A DNA stretch of 62,190 bases from NCBI GenBank assembly GCA_029245865.1, contig JAQWOM010000008.1, forward strand, positions 1 to 62,190, given 5' to 3'. A model generated the notes under the pieces. The model made no database searches and was not told where the DNA came from. It saw only the letters and a program-made list of their open reading frames with translations. The position numbers were made by a program, and so were the translations under genes. Positions 35,890 through 44,302 of the stretch are shown piece after piece (the stretch's first letter is position 1; each line of letters opens with the position of its first letter). The stretch is from Planctomycetota bacterium (GTDB lineage Bacteria > Planctomycetota > B15-G4).

Positions 35890-36591
35890 ATGATCCGAAA
35901 GCGGTCCGAAAGAGCCCCCCGGCCGGCCAAGTCCGCCGAGGCGGTCCCTGCCTCCGAAAAAAGCGAGGAGCCTTCAGCTGCGGAGGGCGCTGTTCAGGAA
36001 AACGTCGCCGAAGACCCCGCTCAGCCTGCAAAGAAGGCCACGAAGCGTGGGAAAAAGAAGCCGAAGCCGGATTTTGGTGAGCTGGCCTTACGGCTTGAGG
36101 CCCTGCTTTTCGCCTCCAATCAGACTCTCGGCACCCGCCGGCTTGCCAAGGCGCTGGAAGTGAGCGGTGAGGATGCGAAGCAGGGACTTGAGGCCCTGCA
36201 GCGCATCTGGGCCGAGCGAAAGAGTGCTCTCGAACTCGTCGAGGTCTCGGGGGGGTGGCGGCTTTTGACGCGTGCCGCCTACCACGACGATGTGGGCAAG
36301 CTGACCGCCAAGGCCAAGGTAGAAAAGCTCTCTTCTGCTGCGCTTGAGACGCTCGCCGTGGTGGCCTACCGGCAACCCCTTGGCCGTGCCGATATCGAGG
36401 CCGTCCGAGGCGTTCAGTGCGGTCCGCTGTTGCGCGTGCTGCTCGATCGCGATCTAATCCGCATCGCCGGTCGCTCGTCCGAGCCCGGTCACCCGCTGCT
36501 TTACGGCACCAGCAAGCGCTTTCTCGACCATTTCGGGTTGGCGTCACTGAAGAATCTGCCGGACGTCAAGGATCTGCTGAACGCCTCATGA
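35890..36591 (+). CDS. scpB: Segregation and condensation protein B
   Basis: 233 residues. The first ~60 are Lys/Ala/Glu-rich and atypical. The rest is ScpB: LALRLEALLFASNQTLGTRRLAKALEV, GWRLLTRAAY, LSSAALETLAVVAYRQPLGRADIEAVRGV, and GHPLLYGTSKRFLDHFGL. It is the kleisin-associated winged-helix subunit of SMC-ScpAB. scpA is not in the window. The ATGA overlap couples it to the PpiD-like gene. Confidence 0.94.
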   Translation: MIRKRSERAPRPAKSAEAVPASEKSEEPSAAEGAVQENVAEDPAQPAKKATKRGKKKPKPDFGELALRLEALLFASNQTLGTRRLAKALEVSGEDAKQGLEALQRIWAERKSALELVEVSGGWRLLTRAAYHDDVGKLTAKAKVEKLSSAALETLAVVAYRQPLGRADIEAVRGVQCGPLLRVLLDRDLIRIAGRSSEPGHPLLYGTSKRFLDHFGLASLKNLPDVKDLLNAS

Positions 36592-38555
36592 CTTTCACTT
36601 GGTTCAGGAAGCACGAGAAGCTCTTTCTCTGGATCACGGTCGGATTCACGATCGTGATCTTTGCACTGTTCTCTTCCATGGGAGACGTCGACCGCGTCTT
36701 CTCGAGTGGGCCCAAGTCCGAGAGCATTGCGGGTTCCTTTACGGTGGCAACCACCGGTGAGCAGCGTGATGTTCACCAGGAGGAATTCCTGGTGGTGAAG
36801 CGAGGCTACTCTCGTCTCGCCAAGATGATGGGGGGCTCCTCCAACGACATCACCGATCAGGATGTCTGGGCCTTCCTCATCACGACGGCAGACGCCATGG
36901 GCTCGGGGCTGAAGGTCTCGGACCAGGAGATGGGACAGGGGCTCTCGCAGATGTTTGGTGGGGACAAAGCGTTTTACAAGAGAGTCGTTCTGGGAGGTGG
37001 GTTTCCCACCTTGCATCGCTTCGAAGAGTTTTACCGGAGCGTCTTGATTAACCAGCGCTGGCGTGGCGCTCAGATGGTCGCTGGCAGCGTGTTGTCCGCT
37101 GAGGATGTTTATCAACGCTGGCGTGTCGATCATGAGCTGTTCGATCTGGATGTGCTCACCTTCAAGGATCGCGATCCCTCAAGCTTGCCCGAGCCGAGCG
37201 ATGCCGTGCTGCTGGAGTGGTACGAAGGGCTGCCAGATTTTCAGCGCAACTCGATGTTCGTCGAGCCGGCGCGTCATGACATTGCGTTTGCTTTCGTGCC
37301 TCTCGATGCGAATGTCGACGAGTTGATGGTCGGGCTGGGCGAAGACGTGACCGGGAAAGTCTCGGAACCTACCGACGCTCAACTTCAGCAGCGCTTCCAG
37401 CGGGTCAAGGCGCAGCGGTACCAGGATGTGGATCAGCCTGATGAGCCGACTCTGGCCTTGCTGCGCGGCGAACTGATGGCGCTGTCGCTGGCGGCCAACG
37501 GGCAGGTGGCGTTTCGGGCGCAGTCAGAAGAGGATCGCAGCGTCGAGAGCTTCCAGGCGATCATGGAAGCTCACGGACTGACGTTCGAGGACCCGGAAGG
37601 GCTGCTGAACTCCGAGGAGGTCGAGGCACTCGACCCCATCGGGGATTCCATTCTTCCACTGCGATTGGCGCAAATGCGCAGTCCTGGCGATAGTCAGACG
37701 CTCACGAGCGTGACGGGTGAGGAGACGGCCGCAGCGGTGGTCTACCTGCAGGCACTCATCGAGGAGCGCCCGCTTAGCTATGACGAGGCGCGTGATGGTG
37801 ACGAGGATCTGGTCCTCGTGGAGTGGCGTAAGAGTCAGGCTGACCAGGCCGCGCGGGATTTCCGTGAAGCTCTTCGTGAGGCCTCGGCTGCTTTGCCGGA
37901 GGTGAAGGCTGTTACGGAGCCACTGGAGGCGCTGGCTGTGCAGGACGCCGACGCTGCCATTGCAGAGGCGGTTGCGGCTGCAGACGCTGGCCCTGGCGCA
38001 CCTGTGGTCGACGAGGCGCTGGAGGAACAAATCCGGGTTGATCAACTTGCGGCTGTGCAGCAAGAAATCGATGCCACCATCATGGCCCACGAGAATCTTG
38101 TCTGGGACGCGGGCGTGGATTTGCTCGGAGAGAACGCTGAAGTGGTTCACTACGCGAGTGTTCCGCGGGACTACCGCGCGACGCTCACGGCAGACGAGCG
38201 TGACCCCGAGAGCACCGAACAGTTTGTGAAGTCTCACTTCTCGATTTATCAGCTCGGCGAGGAGAACATCACAGAAGTGCTGCGCATGCCCTCGGCACAG
38301 ATGTCTTTTGTCGTGCTCGTGACGAAACGCCGTTTCCCCGACATGGCGGCCATGTTCGCCGATCCGGAAGGCATGCTCGAATCTCGCCGGCGCCAGGCTT
38401 CTGAAGTGATGCTTGGCATGCAGGACGACTTCTTGCCCGAGACCATTATGCTTTCGCACAACTTGAAGCTCTTGAGGCCGCTGGAGACGGACGAAGAGCT
38501 GTGGCAAGCCGAAGTGGGCGACGAACTGGAGAGTGAAGAGCCGGCGAGGCTCTAG
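36588..38555 (+). CDS. PpiD/SurA_N-like membrane-anchored chaperone
   Basis: 655 residues from ATG 36588. The start MTFTWFRKHEKLFLWITVGF, with a membrane helix at ~10-28, and the following helical region are typical of PpiD-like SurA_N proteins. I find no clear parvulin motif in the C-terminal half, so isomerase activity is doubtful. A ~40-residue Ala/Asp/Glu-rich stretch lies near residue 460. Its stop overlaps the stop of yidD on the opposite strand. Confidence 0.7.
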   Translation: MTFTWFRKHEKLFLWITVGFTIVIFALFSSMGDVDRVFSSGPKSESIAGSFTVATTGEQRDVHQEEFLVVKRGYSRLAKMMGGSSNDITDQDVWAFLITTADAMGSGLKVSDQEMGQGLSQMFGGDKAFYKRVVLGGGFPTLHRFEEFYRSVLINQRWRGAQMVAGSVLSAEDVYQRWRVDHELFDLDVLTFKDRDPSSLPEPSDAVLLEWYEGLPDFQRNSMFVEPARHDIAFAFVPLDANVDELMVGLGEDVTGKVSEPTDAQLQQRFQRVKAQRYQDVDQPDEPTLALLRGELMALSLAANGQVAFRAQSEEDRSVESFQAIMEAHGLTFEDPEGLLNSEEVEALDPIGDSILPLRLAQMRSPGDSQTLTSVTGEETAAAVVYLQALIEERPLSYDEARDGDEDLVLVEWRKSQADQAARDFREALREASAALPEVKAVTEPLEALAVQDADAAIAEAVAAADAGPGAPVVDEALEEQIRVDQLAAVQQEIDATIMAHENLVWDAGVDLLGENAEVVHYASVPRDYRATLTADERDPESTEQFVKSHFSIYQLGEENITEVLRMPSAQMSFVVLVTKRRFPDMAAMFADPEGMLESRRRQASEVMLGMQDDFLPETIMLSHNLKLLRPLETDEELWQAEVGDELESEEPARL

Positions 38556-38803
38556 GGCTCGATTTCATGCGTCTCGACGCATGCTGGCTGGCTGCGAACC
38601 ACGGGGTCATAGCCACCCGGGTGAAATGGGTGGCAGCGCAGCAAGCGCCAAACCGTCCAGAGGCCGCCGAGAATCAAGCCTCGTCGATGAAACGATTCGG
38701 CGGCGTAGTGCGAACAGCTTGGTGTGAAACGGCAACTGTCGGGGATCACGGCTCCGAGGGTTAGCCGCCAAACTCGCATGAGTCCCGCCGCCAGGCTGCG
38801 CAT
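38552..38803 (-). CDS. yidD: YidD membrane protein insertion efficiency factor
   Basis: 83 residues. The defining segment is SCRFTPSCSHYAAESFHRRG, followed by GGLWTVWRLLRCHPFHPGGYDPV. It is a small amphipathic protein at the inner membrane that helps YidC/Sec insertion. It starts on the last base of the rnpA stop (TAATG). yidC is not next to it. Confidence 0.93.
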   Translation of the reverse strand: MRSLAAGLMRVWRLTLGAVIPDSCRFTPSCSHYAAESFHRRGLILGGLWTVWRLLRCHPFHPGGYDPVVRSQPACVETHEIEP

Positions 38804-39306
38804 TATTTGCCGTGCCCGCTGTCGTGGCTGCCACGGTGGTCGCGGGGGCGTTTGCCTTCCACTGGCCCGTGGCGTTTGTGGAAGCGGCGAAGGATGTCGG
38901 CGAGCGACTTCAAAGAAGTCGCGTAGTCATCTGGCGCCGACATCGGGCGTGCAATGAGGACCAACTCGAGAGGTTGCTCAAGTCCCGGCGAGAGTTCGCG
39001 GAAGGCTGCTCGCAGGCAGCGTTTGACGCGATTGCGTCGAGGCGCTCCGCCCACTTTGCGGCTGACGCTGAGGCCGAGTCGGGAGAGCTTGCCAACAGGC
39101 AGCGGCCGAATGCGTGCGACCAGTTCGCGATTGACCATTTTGATGCCACTCTGAAACACGACGTCGAATTGCTGTCGGTTGCGCAGGCGGGTGAGGCGAT
39201 TGAAGCGGGGGCGCTTCGAGTCGACGCACTCTGCTTGCGTGCCAGAGGGGCGGCTGCTGGAGCCGCTGTCCTCGTGCTCAGTTGAAGGTGGGAGGTTGGG
39301 CACCAC
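38803..39306 (-). CDS. rnpA: Ribonuclease P protein component
   Basis: About 167 residues from GTG 39306. GTG 39303 and TTG 39333 are alternatives; no ATG exists before the conserved core, so all starts overlap the upstream gene by 23-53 bp. The core includes RLRNRQQFDVVFQSG, LGLSVSRKVGGAPRRNRVKR and CLRAAFRELS, the RNR motif that contacts P RNA. An unusual Ser/Glu-rich N-terminal extension and a basic His-rich tail (DHRGSHDSGHGK) are present. rpmH, its usual upstream neighbour, is absent. Confidence 0.9.
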   Translation of the reverse strand: MVPNLPPSTEHEDSGSSSRPSGTQAECVDSKRPRFNRLTRLRNRQQFDVVFQSGIKMVNRELVARIRPLPVGKLSRLGLSVSRKVGGAPRRNRVKRCLRAAFRELSPGLEQPLELVLIARPMSAPDDYATSLKSLADILRRFHKRHGPVEGKRPRDHRGSHDSGHGK

Positions 39307-40363
39307 GAGCCACGAGTTGATCGATGCGGTCAAAGGTTTCAGAGGCCACTTCGTCGTATTCAGTGACCTGCGCGCGAAGCTTCAGATAGCTTTCAAGATC
39401 TCGAACGGCTTGGTCCAGCAAGCCCAGTCGATCACAGATCGTGGCACGAAATTCGTAGTGCCCCGCTTCCATGAGCTGGCGGCGTTCGATCTCGTTCAGA
39501 GTTTCCAGAGCGGATTCATCATCACCCAGTGTGACGTAGATATGTGCCGAGTTGGAGCGCAGGAGGCGTTCCTTTTGAAGGTTCTCTTTGATACGAGTCT
39601 CGAGGCTGATCTCGAAGTCGGGGGCGAGTTGGAGATCCTCCTGAAGCGTGTTGTTCGTGATCTTGTTCGACTGCATCAATTCGCGCACAGCGCGGTCTGA
39701 GTATTCGAGCGTCTCGAACTCTCGGCCTTCCTGGAGATTGAGTGCGAGTGCAAGCTCGATGAGTGCGTAGGTGTTGTCCTCTTGAAGCTCGATGTTGAGC
39801 ACGCGCTGAAGAGCGTCTTCGGTGCGCTGAAGGTGGAAGGCATAGCCTTCGCGCTCTTGTTCCAGTTGCTGGCTTTCAGCGCGACGTCCTGCTTCATCCA
39901 GGAAGTCACTGCTCAGTTGCCACTCCATGCGGCCTATCTCGGAGTCGGCCAGCAAGGCCCGCGCCAGATGCGCCTGGCCGATCCCGAGCCAGACCCGGTA
40001 GTCGTCGTCATTGATGTCGGACGCCAACTCTTCGAGGATCAGGATCGCTTCGTCGAGGACGATCACATTGCCACTGGCTTCACCCAGTTTGGTCAGGCAA
40101 TACCCGCGCATGAGGCGCATGCCGACCGAGCTCTCGTCGAAGGTGAGTGCCATCTCCGCTTGCTGCACGGCCTGGCGGTAGGAACCCTTGGTGTAGAACT
40201 CCTGGCTGTTCTGCTGGTGAAGCGCGAAGCGCTCCTGCTCTTGCTTGGAGAGGCCGAAGCACCCTGCCAGCAGGAGAGGGATGAGGGCCATGGTCAGCCA
40301 CGGCCTCGCGCAAAAGCGCCCGCCTTGGCGAGTCAGCCCAGGTCCTCGGCGTCGTAGACCCAC
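39278..40363 (-). CDS. TPR lipoprotein
   Basis: About 361 residues from GTG 40363, overlapping ndk by 31 bp. ATG 40291 would leave only ten residues before the lipobox cysteine, too short for a signal, so the GTG is preferred. Lipobox is LLLAGC. TPR-like helices include RQAVQQAEMALTFDESSVGM, YRVWLGIGQAHLARALL, HIYVTLGDDESALETLNEIE and LLDQAVRDLESYLKL. Likely an outer- or inner-membrane lipoprotein; role unknown. Confidence 0.75.
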   Translation of the reverse strand: MGLRRRGPGLTRQGGRFCARPWLTMALIPLLLAGCFGLSKQEQERFALHQQNSQEFYTKGSYRQAVQQAEMALTFDESSVGMRLMRGYCLTKLGEASGNVIVLDEAILILEELASDINDDDYRVWLGIGQAHLARALLADSEIGRMEWQLSSDFLDEAGRRAESQQLEQEREGYAFHLQRTEDALQRVLNIELQEDNTYALIELALALNLQEGREFETLEYSDRAVRELMQSNKITNNTLQEDLQLAPDFEISLETRIKENLQKERLLRSNSAHIYVTLGDDESALETLNEIERRQLMEAGHYEFRATICDRLGLLDQAVRDLESYLKLRAQVTEYDEVASETFDRIDQLVARGAQPPTFN

Positions 40364-40797
40364 TTGTGTCCGGCGGGTTGCCATTCCACGATCTCGTCTG
40401 CGTCGAAGAAAAGGGAAATTTCACGCTCTGCCGCCTCGGGCGAGTCAGAACCGTGAATCAGGTTGTACGAGCGAGAGACCCCGAGGTCACCTCGGATGGT
40501 TCCAGGCTCTGCATCGCGACCGAAGGTGGCGCCCATCATCTTACGGCAGACGGAGATGGCGTCTACGCCTTCCAGGACCAGGACGAGCACCGGGCTCTCA
40601 CTCATGAAACGCACCAGCCCGGGGTAGAAAGGCCGTTCTTTGTGGGCCTCGTAGTGCTTGGAGAGCAGCTCTTCGTTCAACTGACGGAATCGAGCGGCGG
40701 CAACCTTGATGCCTTTATCCTCGAAACGGGTCAGGATCTTGCCCATAAGACCTCTTTGGACGGCATCGGGCTTGAAGATGATGAGCGTGCGTTCCAT
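40333..40797 (-). CDS. ndk: Nucleoside diphosphate kinase
   Basis: 154 residues from ATG 40797. Family sequence: ERTLIIFKPDAVQRGLMGKI, HYEAHKERPFYPGLVRFM, GATFGRDAEPGTIRGDLGVS and the catalytic His in NLIHGSDSPEAAEREI. It transfers the gamma phosphate between nucleotides via phospho-His. It leads the ndk / TPR lipoprotein / rnpA / yidD set. A TAGACT hexamer lies ~75 bp upstream on this strand. Confidence 0.96.
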   Translation of the reverse strand: MERTLIIFKPDAVQRGLMGKILTRFEDKGIKVAAARFRQLNEELLSKHYEAHKERPFYPGLVRFMSESPVLVLVLEGVDAISVCRKMMGATFGRDAEPGTIRGDLGVSRSYNLIHGSDSPEAAEREISLFFDADEIVEWQPAGHKWVYDAEDLG

Positions 40798-40973
40798 AGC
40801 TTGATCCAGATCCAAGGCGGTGAGTCGGGGCCCCTGAGGTCCCCACAAGACAGGGGCAGGGGAGCCGCGCAGTCTAGCAAGCTCGGTCGAGTCGGCTCCA
40901 GGCTTGGACGAGACGCAGGCATGACAGGCCGCGCTTCGTTAGTTTGGTGTCTCACCTCAGCGGAGGGTCCGAC

Positions 40974-41771
40974 ATGACGAGCAGCGATGGCCCAGAACTC
41001 CTTCAGATGAGAAGGCGCTGCATGCCTCTTCGTGGCCGAATCAAGGCCAGCAGGGCCTCTCAGCGCGTGGGGATCTCGATCTGCCTGGCACTGGCCGCTT
41101 TCTCATGTGGTGTGACCCGGGCACCGATCGACACGCGCTCCGATCCCGCGGCTCTGCCCAATCTGCGTCGGGCGAGTCAGGCGCTTCAGGAGCGTATTGC
41201 CCGAGAAAAAGAGCACGTGACGGCGCTGAATCAGCAATTGGCCGAGTTGCGAGCGAGCGAGGCTCGGGTCTATGCCGAGGTTTTCGAGGCCGAGACCTCC
41301 TATCAGCGATTGCGGGCAGATGCGGATGACGTGCTCGTTGATGTCTCGGCTGTGGAGAGCGAACTGAAAGATTCGAGGCGAATACTCGAGTCGCGGCGAA
41401 TGGAGCACCAGGTGGTGATCTCGGAGTTGGCGTCTCTGGAGGCCGATCTGGATCTCCAGCGGCAAGCCGGGCTGGAAGCTCGCCGCGAGGCCGCAGTACG
41501 GGAAGGCAGCCCGGGACTGAGAGATGGTCAGGTGAAACTCGGGCTCTTGCGGCTCGAAGAGCTTCGGGCGCGCTGGGGGGTTCCGGTGCACGAATGGGCC
41601 CAGCTCTGGAGCGAACTGGGCGTGTGGGAGCCTGCAGACGCCCTAAGCGCCCCAGAGGCCCCTTCGGAGCCGCTTCCCCCGGATAGCCTGCCCCCTCCCG
41701 ACGGCCTGCCTTCCGGAGCGGAAGAGGGGGGTGAGGAGAGTTCCGGGGACGATGTCGCCGAAGGGTCGTGA
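40974..41771 (+). CDS. Coiled-coil protein, possible lipoprotein
   Basis: 265 residues from ATG 40974, preceded by GGAGG at a good distance. A hydrophobic segment near residue 40 ends in AAFSCG, a weak lipobox. Residues ~65-175 are a long coiled coil (LQERIAREKEHVTALNQQLA, VESELKDSRRILESRR). The C-terminus is Pro/Glu-rich and disordered. No family is recognised. Confidence 0.65.
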   Translation: MTSSDGPELLQMRRRCMPLRGRIKASRASQRVGISICLALAAFSCGVTRAPIDTRSDPAALPNLRRASQALQERIAREKEHVTALNQQLAELRASEARVYAEVFEAETSYQRLRADADDVLVDVSAVESELKDSRRILESRRMEHQVVISELASLEADLDLQRQAGLEARREAAVREGSPGLRDGQVKLGLLRLEELRARWGVPVHEWAQLWSELGVWEPADALSAPEAPSEPLPPDSLPPPDGLPSGAEEGGEESSGDDVAEGS

Positions 41772-41812
41772 GCTCTTGAACTCACCGGAGAGACGAAAAG
41801 GGGGATCTGGGG

Positions 41813-41840
41813 TTGACCCGCTTCGCCCCCTGCGTAGGAT
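41813..41840 (+). promoter_or_regulatory. Putative promoter of the atp operon
   Basis: TTGACC (41813-41818), 16-bp spacer, TAGGAT (41835-41840). A second TAGGAT at 41871-41876 could be an additional -10. The ~130-nt leader contains a CCGGG...CCCGG hairpin (41880-41895) and otherwise nothing recognised. Confidence 0.5.
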
Positions 41841-41977
41841 CCGTCTCGTTTCCGTATTGCAGTCAGAAAATAGGATGTGCCGGGTACCCCCCCGGAACGG
41901 TTTTCTGGTCTGGATGCGCTACGGATGCACGAACCACCGCACGCGGAATGGGCGACGGCGGCTCGCTCAAGTGAGCC

Positions 41978-42232
41978 ATGCCTGAGTCCAGTCCCAAGAG
42001 TAACTCGGAGCTGATGCAGTTTGCGGATCTGGGTCTTCGCTTGGCCGTTGTCGTGGCCGTTTTTACGTACGCCGGATATCAGATCGACTCATGGCTCTCC
42101 ACAGCTCCATGGTTTCTTATCGTGTTTTGCTTCACTGGCGTGACAGCCGGGATGATGTCTGTCGTGCGAGGCGTGAATCGCTGGCAGGCAGCCGAGTCGA
42201 AGAAACGATCCGAGCGGTCCAAGCCGACATGA
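41978..42232 (+). CDS. atpZ: AtpZ/AtpI-type ATP synthase assembly protein
   Basis: 84 residues, two membrane helices (LRLAVVVAVFTYAGYQIDSWL and APWFLIVFCFTGVTAGMMSV). Size, topology and position at the head of the atp operon match AtpZ, a small ion-channel-like partner of AtpI. Confidence 0.8.
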   Translation: MPESSPKSNSELMQFADLGLRLAVVVAVFTYAGYQIDSWLSTAPWFLIVFCFTGVTAGMMSVVRGVNRWQAAESKKRSERSKPT

Positions 42233-42248
42233 GCTGGAAGCGCATCTC

Positions 42249-42650
42249 ATGACGCCGCATGACCGCGTTTTTACCTGGGGGACCGTGATCGCAACCGCGG
42301 TCGTTCCCACGCTGATCTTGCTGGGCGCCCCCTTCGACGAGCCGCGTTTCGTGATGGGCATCCTGTGTGGCTGGGGGCTGGCCTTGCTGGCCATCGTACC
42401 GAGCTACATCTTGCTGAGCCGGTCGATCCGCTCGGGAGATAACGCGCAGTTCTTTCAGGTCTGGGGCGGCGGAACGCTTGGCCGCTTGTTCCTCGTTCTC
42501 GTCGCCGTTGTGCTTTTCGCGACGCTTGTCGATCAGGCACCGATCATGTCGTTCCTGCTGACCTTTTTCCTCGGCTACATGTTGCTCACGGGGCTCGAAA
42601 TCACGATGGCTTTGGGTGGCAAGAAGAGCCCCAACGGGAGGCACGCGTGA
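42249..42650 (+). CDS. atpI: ATP synthase subunit I-like membrane protein
   Basis: 133 residues with four predicted helices, consistent with AtpI, which helps c-ring assembly. It sits between atpZ and atpB. Sequence similarity is weak, so the call rests mainly on topology and position. The stop overlaps the start of atpB. Confidence 0.65.
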   Translation: MTPHDRVFTWGTVIATAVVPTLILLGAPFDEPRFVMGILCGWGLALLAIVPSYILLSRSIRSGDNAQFFQVWGGGTLGRLFLVLVAVVLFATLVDQAPIMSFLLTFFLGYMLLTGLEITMALGGKKSPNGRHA

Positions 42651-43783
42651 TGGTGTCGGGTGTGGTTCGCAAAGTACTGGCGACACTTCCGCCGCTGGCC
42701 ATGGCCAGCTTCTTCCTGCTCTTCTCGCTTGCTGACCCGGGCCTTGCCCAGGAAAGTCATGAGGGGGCAGAAGCTGCTCACGAAGAGGGCCACGAGGACC
42801 ACGGGTCTCGCGCAGGCGACTCTTCGCTGTTCATGGAGCTTTTCGGTCACCTTGAACCGCATGCGATTTTTGGCGTCTGGATGGGCGGCGACGAGGGCTT
42901 CCATGTCTTCACCCCACACGATCTGGACAACAGTGATGAACCTTTTGAGCTCAATCCCGAAACAGGGAAGCTTGAGGTTGACCCGAACGACTTGCAGTGG
43001 GATAGCCACGGGAATCCTCTCCTGCACAAAAGTTCGCAGTCGCTGAACGAAGAGTGGGACGAGATGAAGGGAGGCGGCATGGGCTTCCTCATCTACAACA
43101 TCAATACGGTGATGTGGATCGCCGGGTTGCTGCTGATGTTGATCTTTATCCCGGTGGCCTCCAAGGCGCGTCGCAGGTCGGGAGAGCCACCTCGAGGGGC
43201 CGCTTACGGTCTGCTCGAATCGCTGGTCCAGTTCGTGCGCGACGACATGGTCTACGCCGTGATGGGAGAAGGAGCGGGGCGGCGTTTTGTGCCGCTCTTC
43301 CTGACGCAGTTCTTCTTCGTGTTGTTCATGAACATGATGGCACTCGTGCCTATGGGTCATGTGGGCGGCACGGCAACGGGCAACCTGGCCGTCACCGGCG
43401 GGCTCGCGCTCACGACGCTGATCTGGATTCACTTGAGCGGTATTCGCGAGCACGGGTTTGTCAGCCACTGGAAGAACTTTGTTCCACAAGGGCTGCCCTG
43501 GTTCGTCTTGCCCATCATCGTGCCCGTCGAGATTCTGGGTATGTTGGTCAAGCCGGCAGCGCTCACCATTCGACTGTTTGCGAACCTTACGGCCGGGCAC
43601 CTGATCGTGCTGGGCTTGTTTGGTCTCGTCTTCTTTTTCGACAGCATTCCGATCGCGCTGCCCATCATGGGCATGAGCATTGCGATCTACTGTTTGGAGC
43701 TGTTTGTCTGCTTTGTGCAGGCATACATCTTCACTTACCTTTCGATTGTGTTCCTGGGCGCCTCCGTGCATCCAGATCACTAG
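42650..43783 (+). CDS. atpB: ATP synthase Fo subunit a
   Basis: About 377 residues; GTG 42647 directly before ATG 42650 is an alternative start. It has a cleavable-looking signal (ASFFLLFSLADPGLAQ) and a long His/Glu/Asp-rich periplasmic N-terminal part, larger than in E. coli (271 residues). The membrane core keeps the essential Arg in AALTIRLFANLTAGHLIVL and the end VCFVQAYIFTYLSIVFLG. It forms the proton half-channels beside the c-ring. Confidence 0.94.
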   Translation: MVSGVVRKVLATLPPLAMASFFLLFSLADPGLAQESHEGAEAAHEEGHEDHGSRAGDSSLFMELFGHLEPHAIFGVWMGGDEGFHVFTPHDLDNSDEPFELNPETGKLEVDPNDLQWDSHGNPLLHKSSQSLNEEWDEMKGGGMGFLIYNINTVMWIAGLLLMLIFIPVASKARRRSGEPPRGAAYGLLESLVQFVRDDMVYAVMGEGAGRRFVPLFLTQFFFVLFMNMMALVPMGHVGGTATGNLAVTGGLALTTLIWIHLSGIREHGFVSHWKNFVPQGLPWFVLPIIVPVEILGMLVKPAALTIRLFANLTAGHLIVLGLFGLVFFFDSIPIALPIMGMSIAIYCLELFVCFVQAYIFTYLSIVFLGASVHPDH

Positions 43784-43798
43784 GAGTTTCGTCAGTCC

Positions 43799-43829
43799 CC
43801 GGGTTGCCGTCTGTTAGGTCGCAACCCGG
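43799..43829 (+). other. Intercistronic hairpin upstream of atpE
   Basis: CCGGGTTGC (43799-43807) pairs perfectly with GCAACCCGG (43821-43829), with a 13-nt loop. The atpE Shine-Dalgarno (GGAG, 43841-43844) follows 12 nt later. No U-run, so it is not a classical terminator. Confidence 0.6.
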
Positions 43830-43851
43830 TCAAGCTAACCGGAGAAAAAAG

Positions 43852-44139
43852 ATGGACATGGGACTTGGTCTCGTTGGACTTGGAGCTGGCCTGGGCGCCG
43901 GCATCGCGCTGCTCGGTGGTGGTGGCGGTATCGGACGTTTGGCGGCTGCCGCCATGGAGGGCATTGCTCGCCAGCCCGAGGCTGCCGGTGACATCAAGGG
44001 CGGCATGATCATCACTGCGGCATTCATCGAGGGCGCAACCCTCTTTGCTGTCGTTGTGTGTCTGTTGCTCGCACTCGGTGCGTCGGGTTACCTCGGCAGC
44101 GCAGGTGAAGCTATCCAGGTGATTGAAAGCGCTGGGTAA
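43852..44139 (+). CDS. atpE: ATP synthase Fo subunit c
   Basis: 95 residues from ATG 43852, with GGAG seven bases upstream. Two helices are joined by the polar loop ARQPEA. The first contains the glycine-rich packing motif (LLGGGGGIGRL) and the second the ion-binding Glu at residue 60 (AFIEGATLF). The Glu is followed by Gly-Ala rather than the Ser-Thr of typical Na+-binding c subunits, which favours protons. It forms the c-ring. Confidence 0.95.
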   Translation: MDMGLGLVGLGAGLGAGIALLGGGGGIGRLAAAAMEGIARQPEAAGDIKGGMIITAAFIEGATLFAVVVCLLLALGASGYLGSAGEAIQVIESAG

Positions 44140-44155
44140 CAAGCGGGGTGCAACT

Positions 44156-44199
44156 CGTCGCGTCCGCCTATGACTTGTGCAGTCAAGGCGGGCGCGACG
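44156..44199 (+). other. Strong intercistronic hairpin between atpE and atpF
   Basis: The arms 44156-44168 and 44187-44199 pair over 13 bp with one G-U. The loop contains a further 5-bp stem (TGACT/AGTCA). It is followed by AAAACTCG, not a U-run, so it is more likely an RNA stability or processing element than a full terminator. The spacer 44140-44302 has no gene. Confidence 0.65.
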
Positions 44200-44302
44200 A
44201 AAACTCGTTGCGTTTCCGTTCAGGCCTGGGTGGTGACTGCCGCCCACTGTGTTGCTGCTGTCTGTGGGCAACACTGAACACGACTACAACCGGAACATCG
44301 TC

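Noticed and set aside
43054..43851. Long open frame upstream of and in frame with atpE
   Set aside because: The part before 43852 overlaps atpB out of frame and has shadow composition; atpE starts at 43852 with its own Shine-Dalgarno.
43799..44199. Rho-independent terminators inside the atp operon
   Set aside because: The stems lack a following U-run and downstream genes are essential parts of the same complex.
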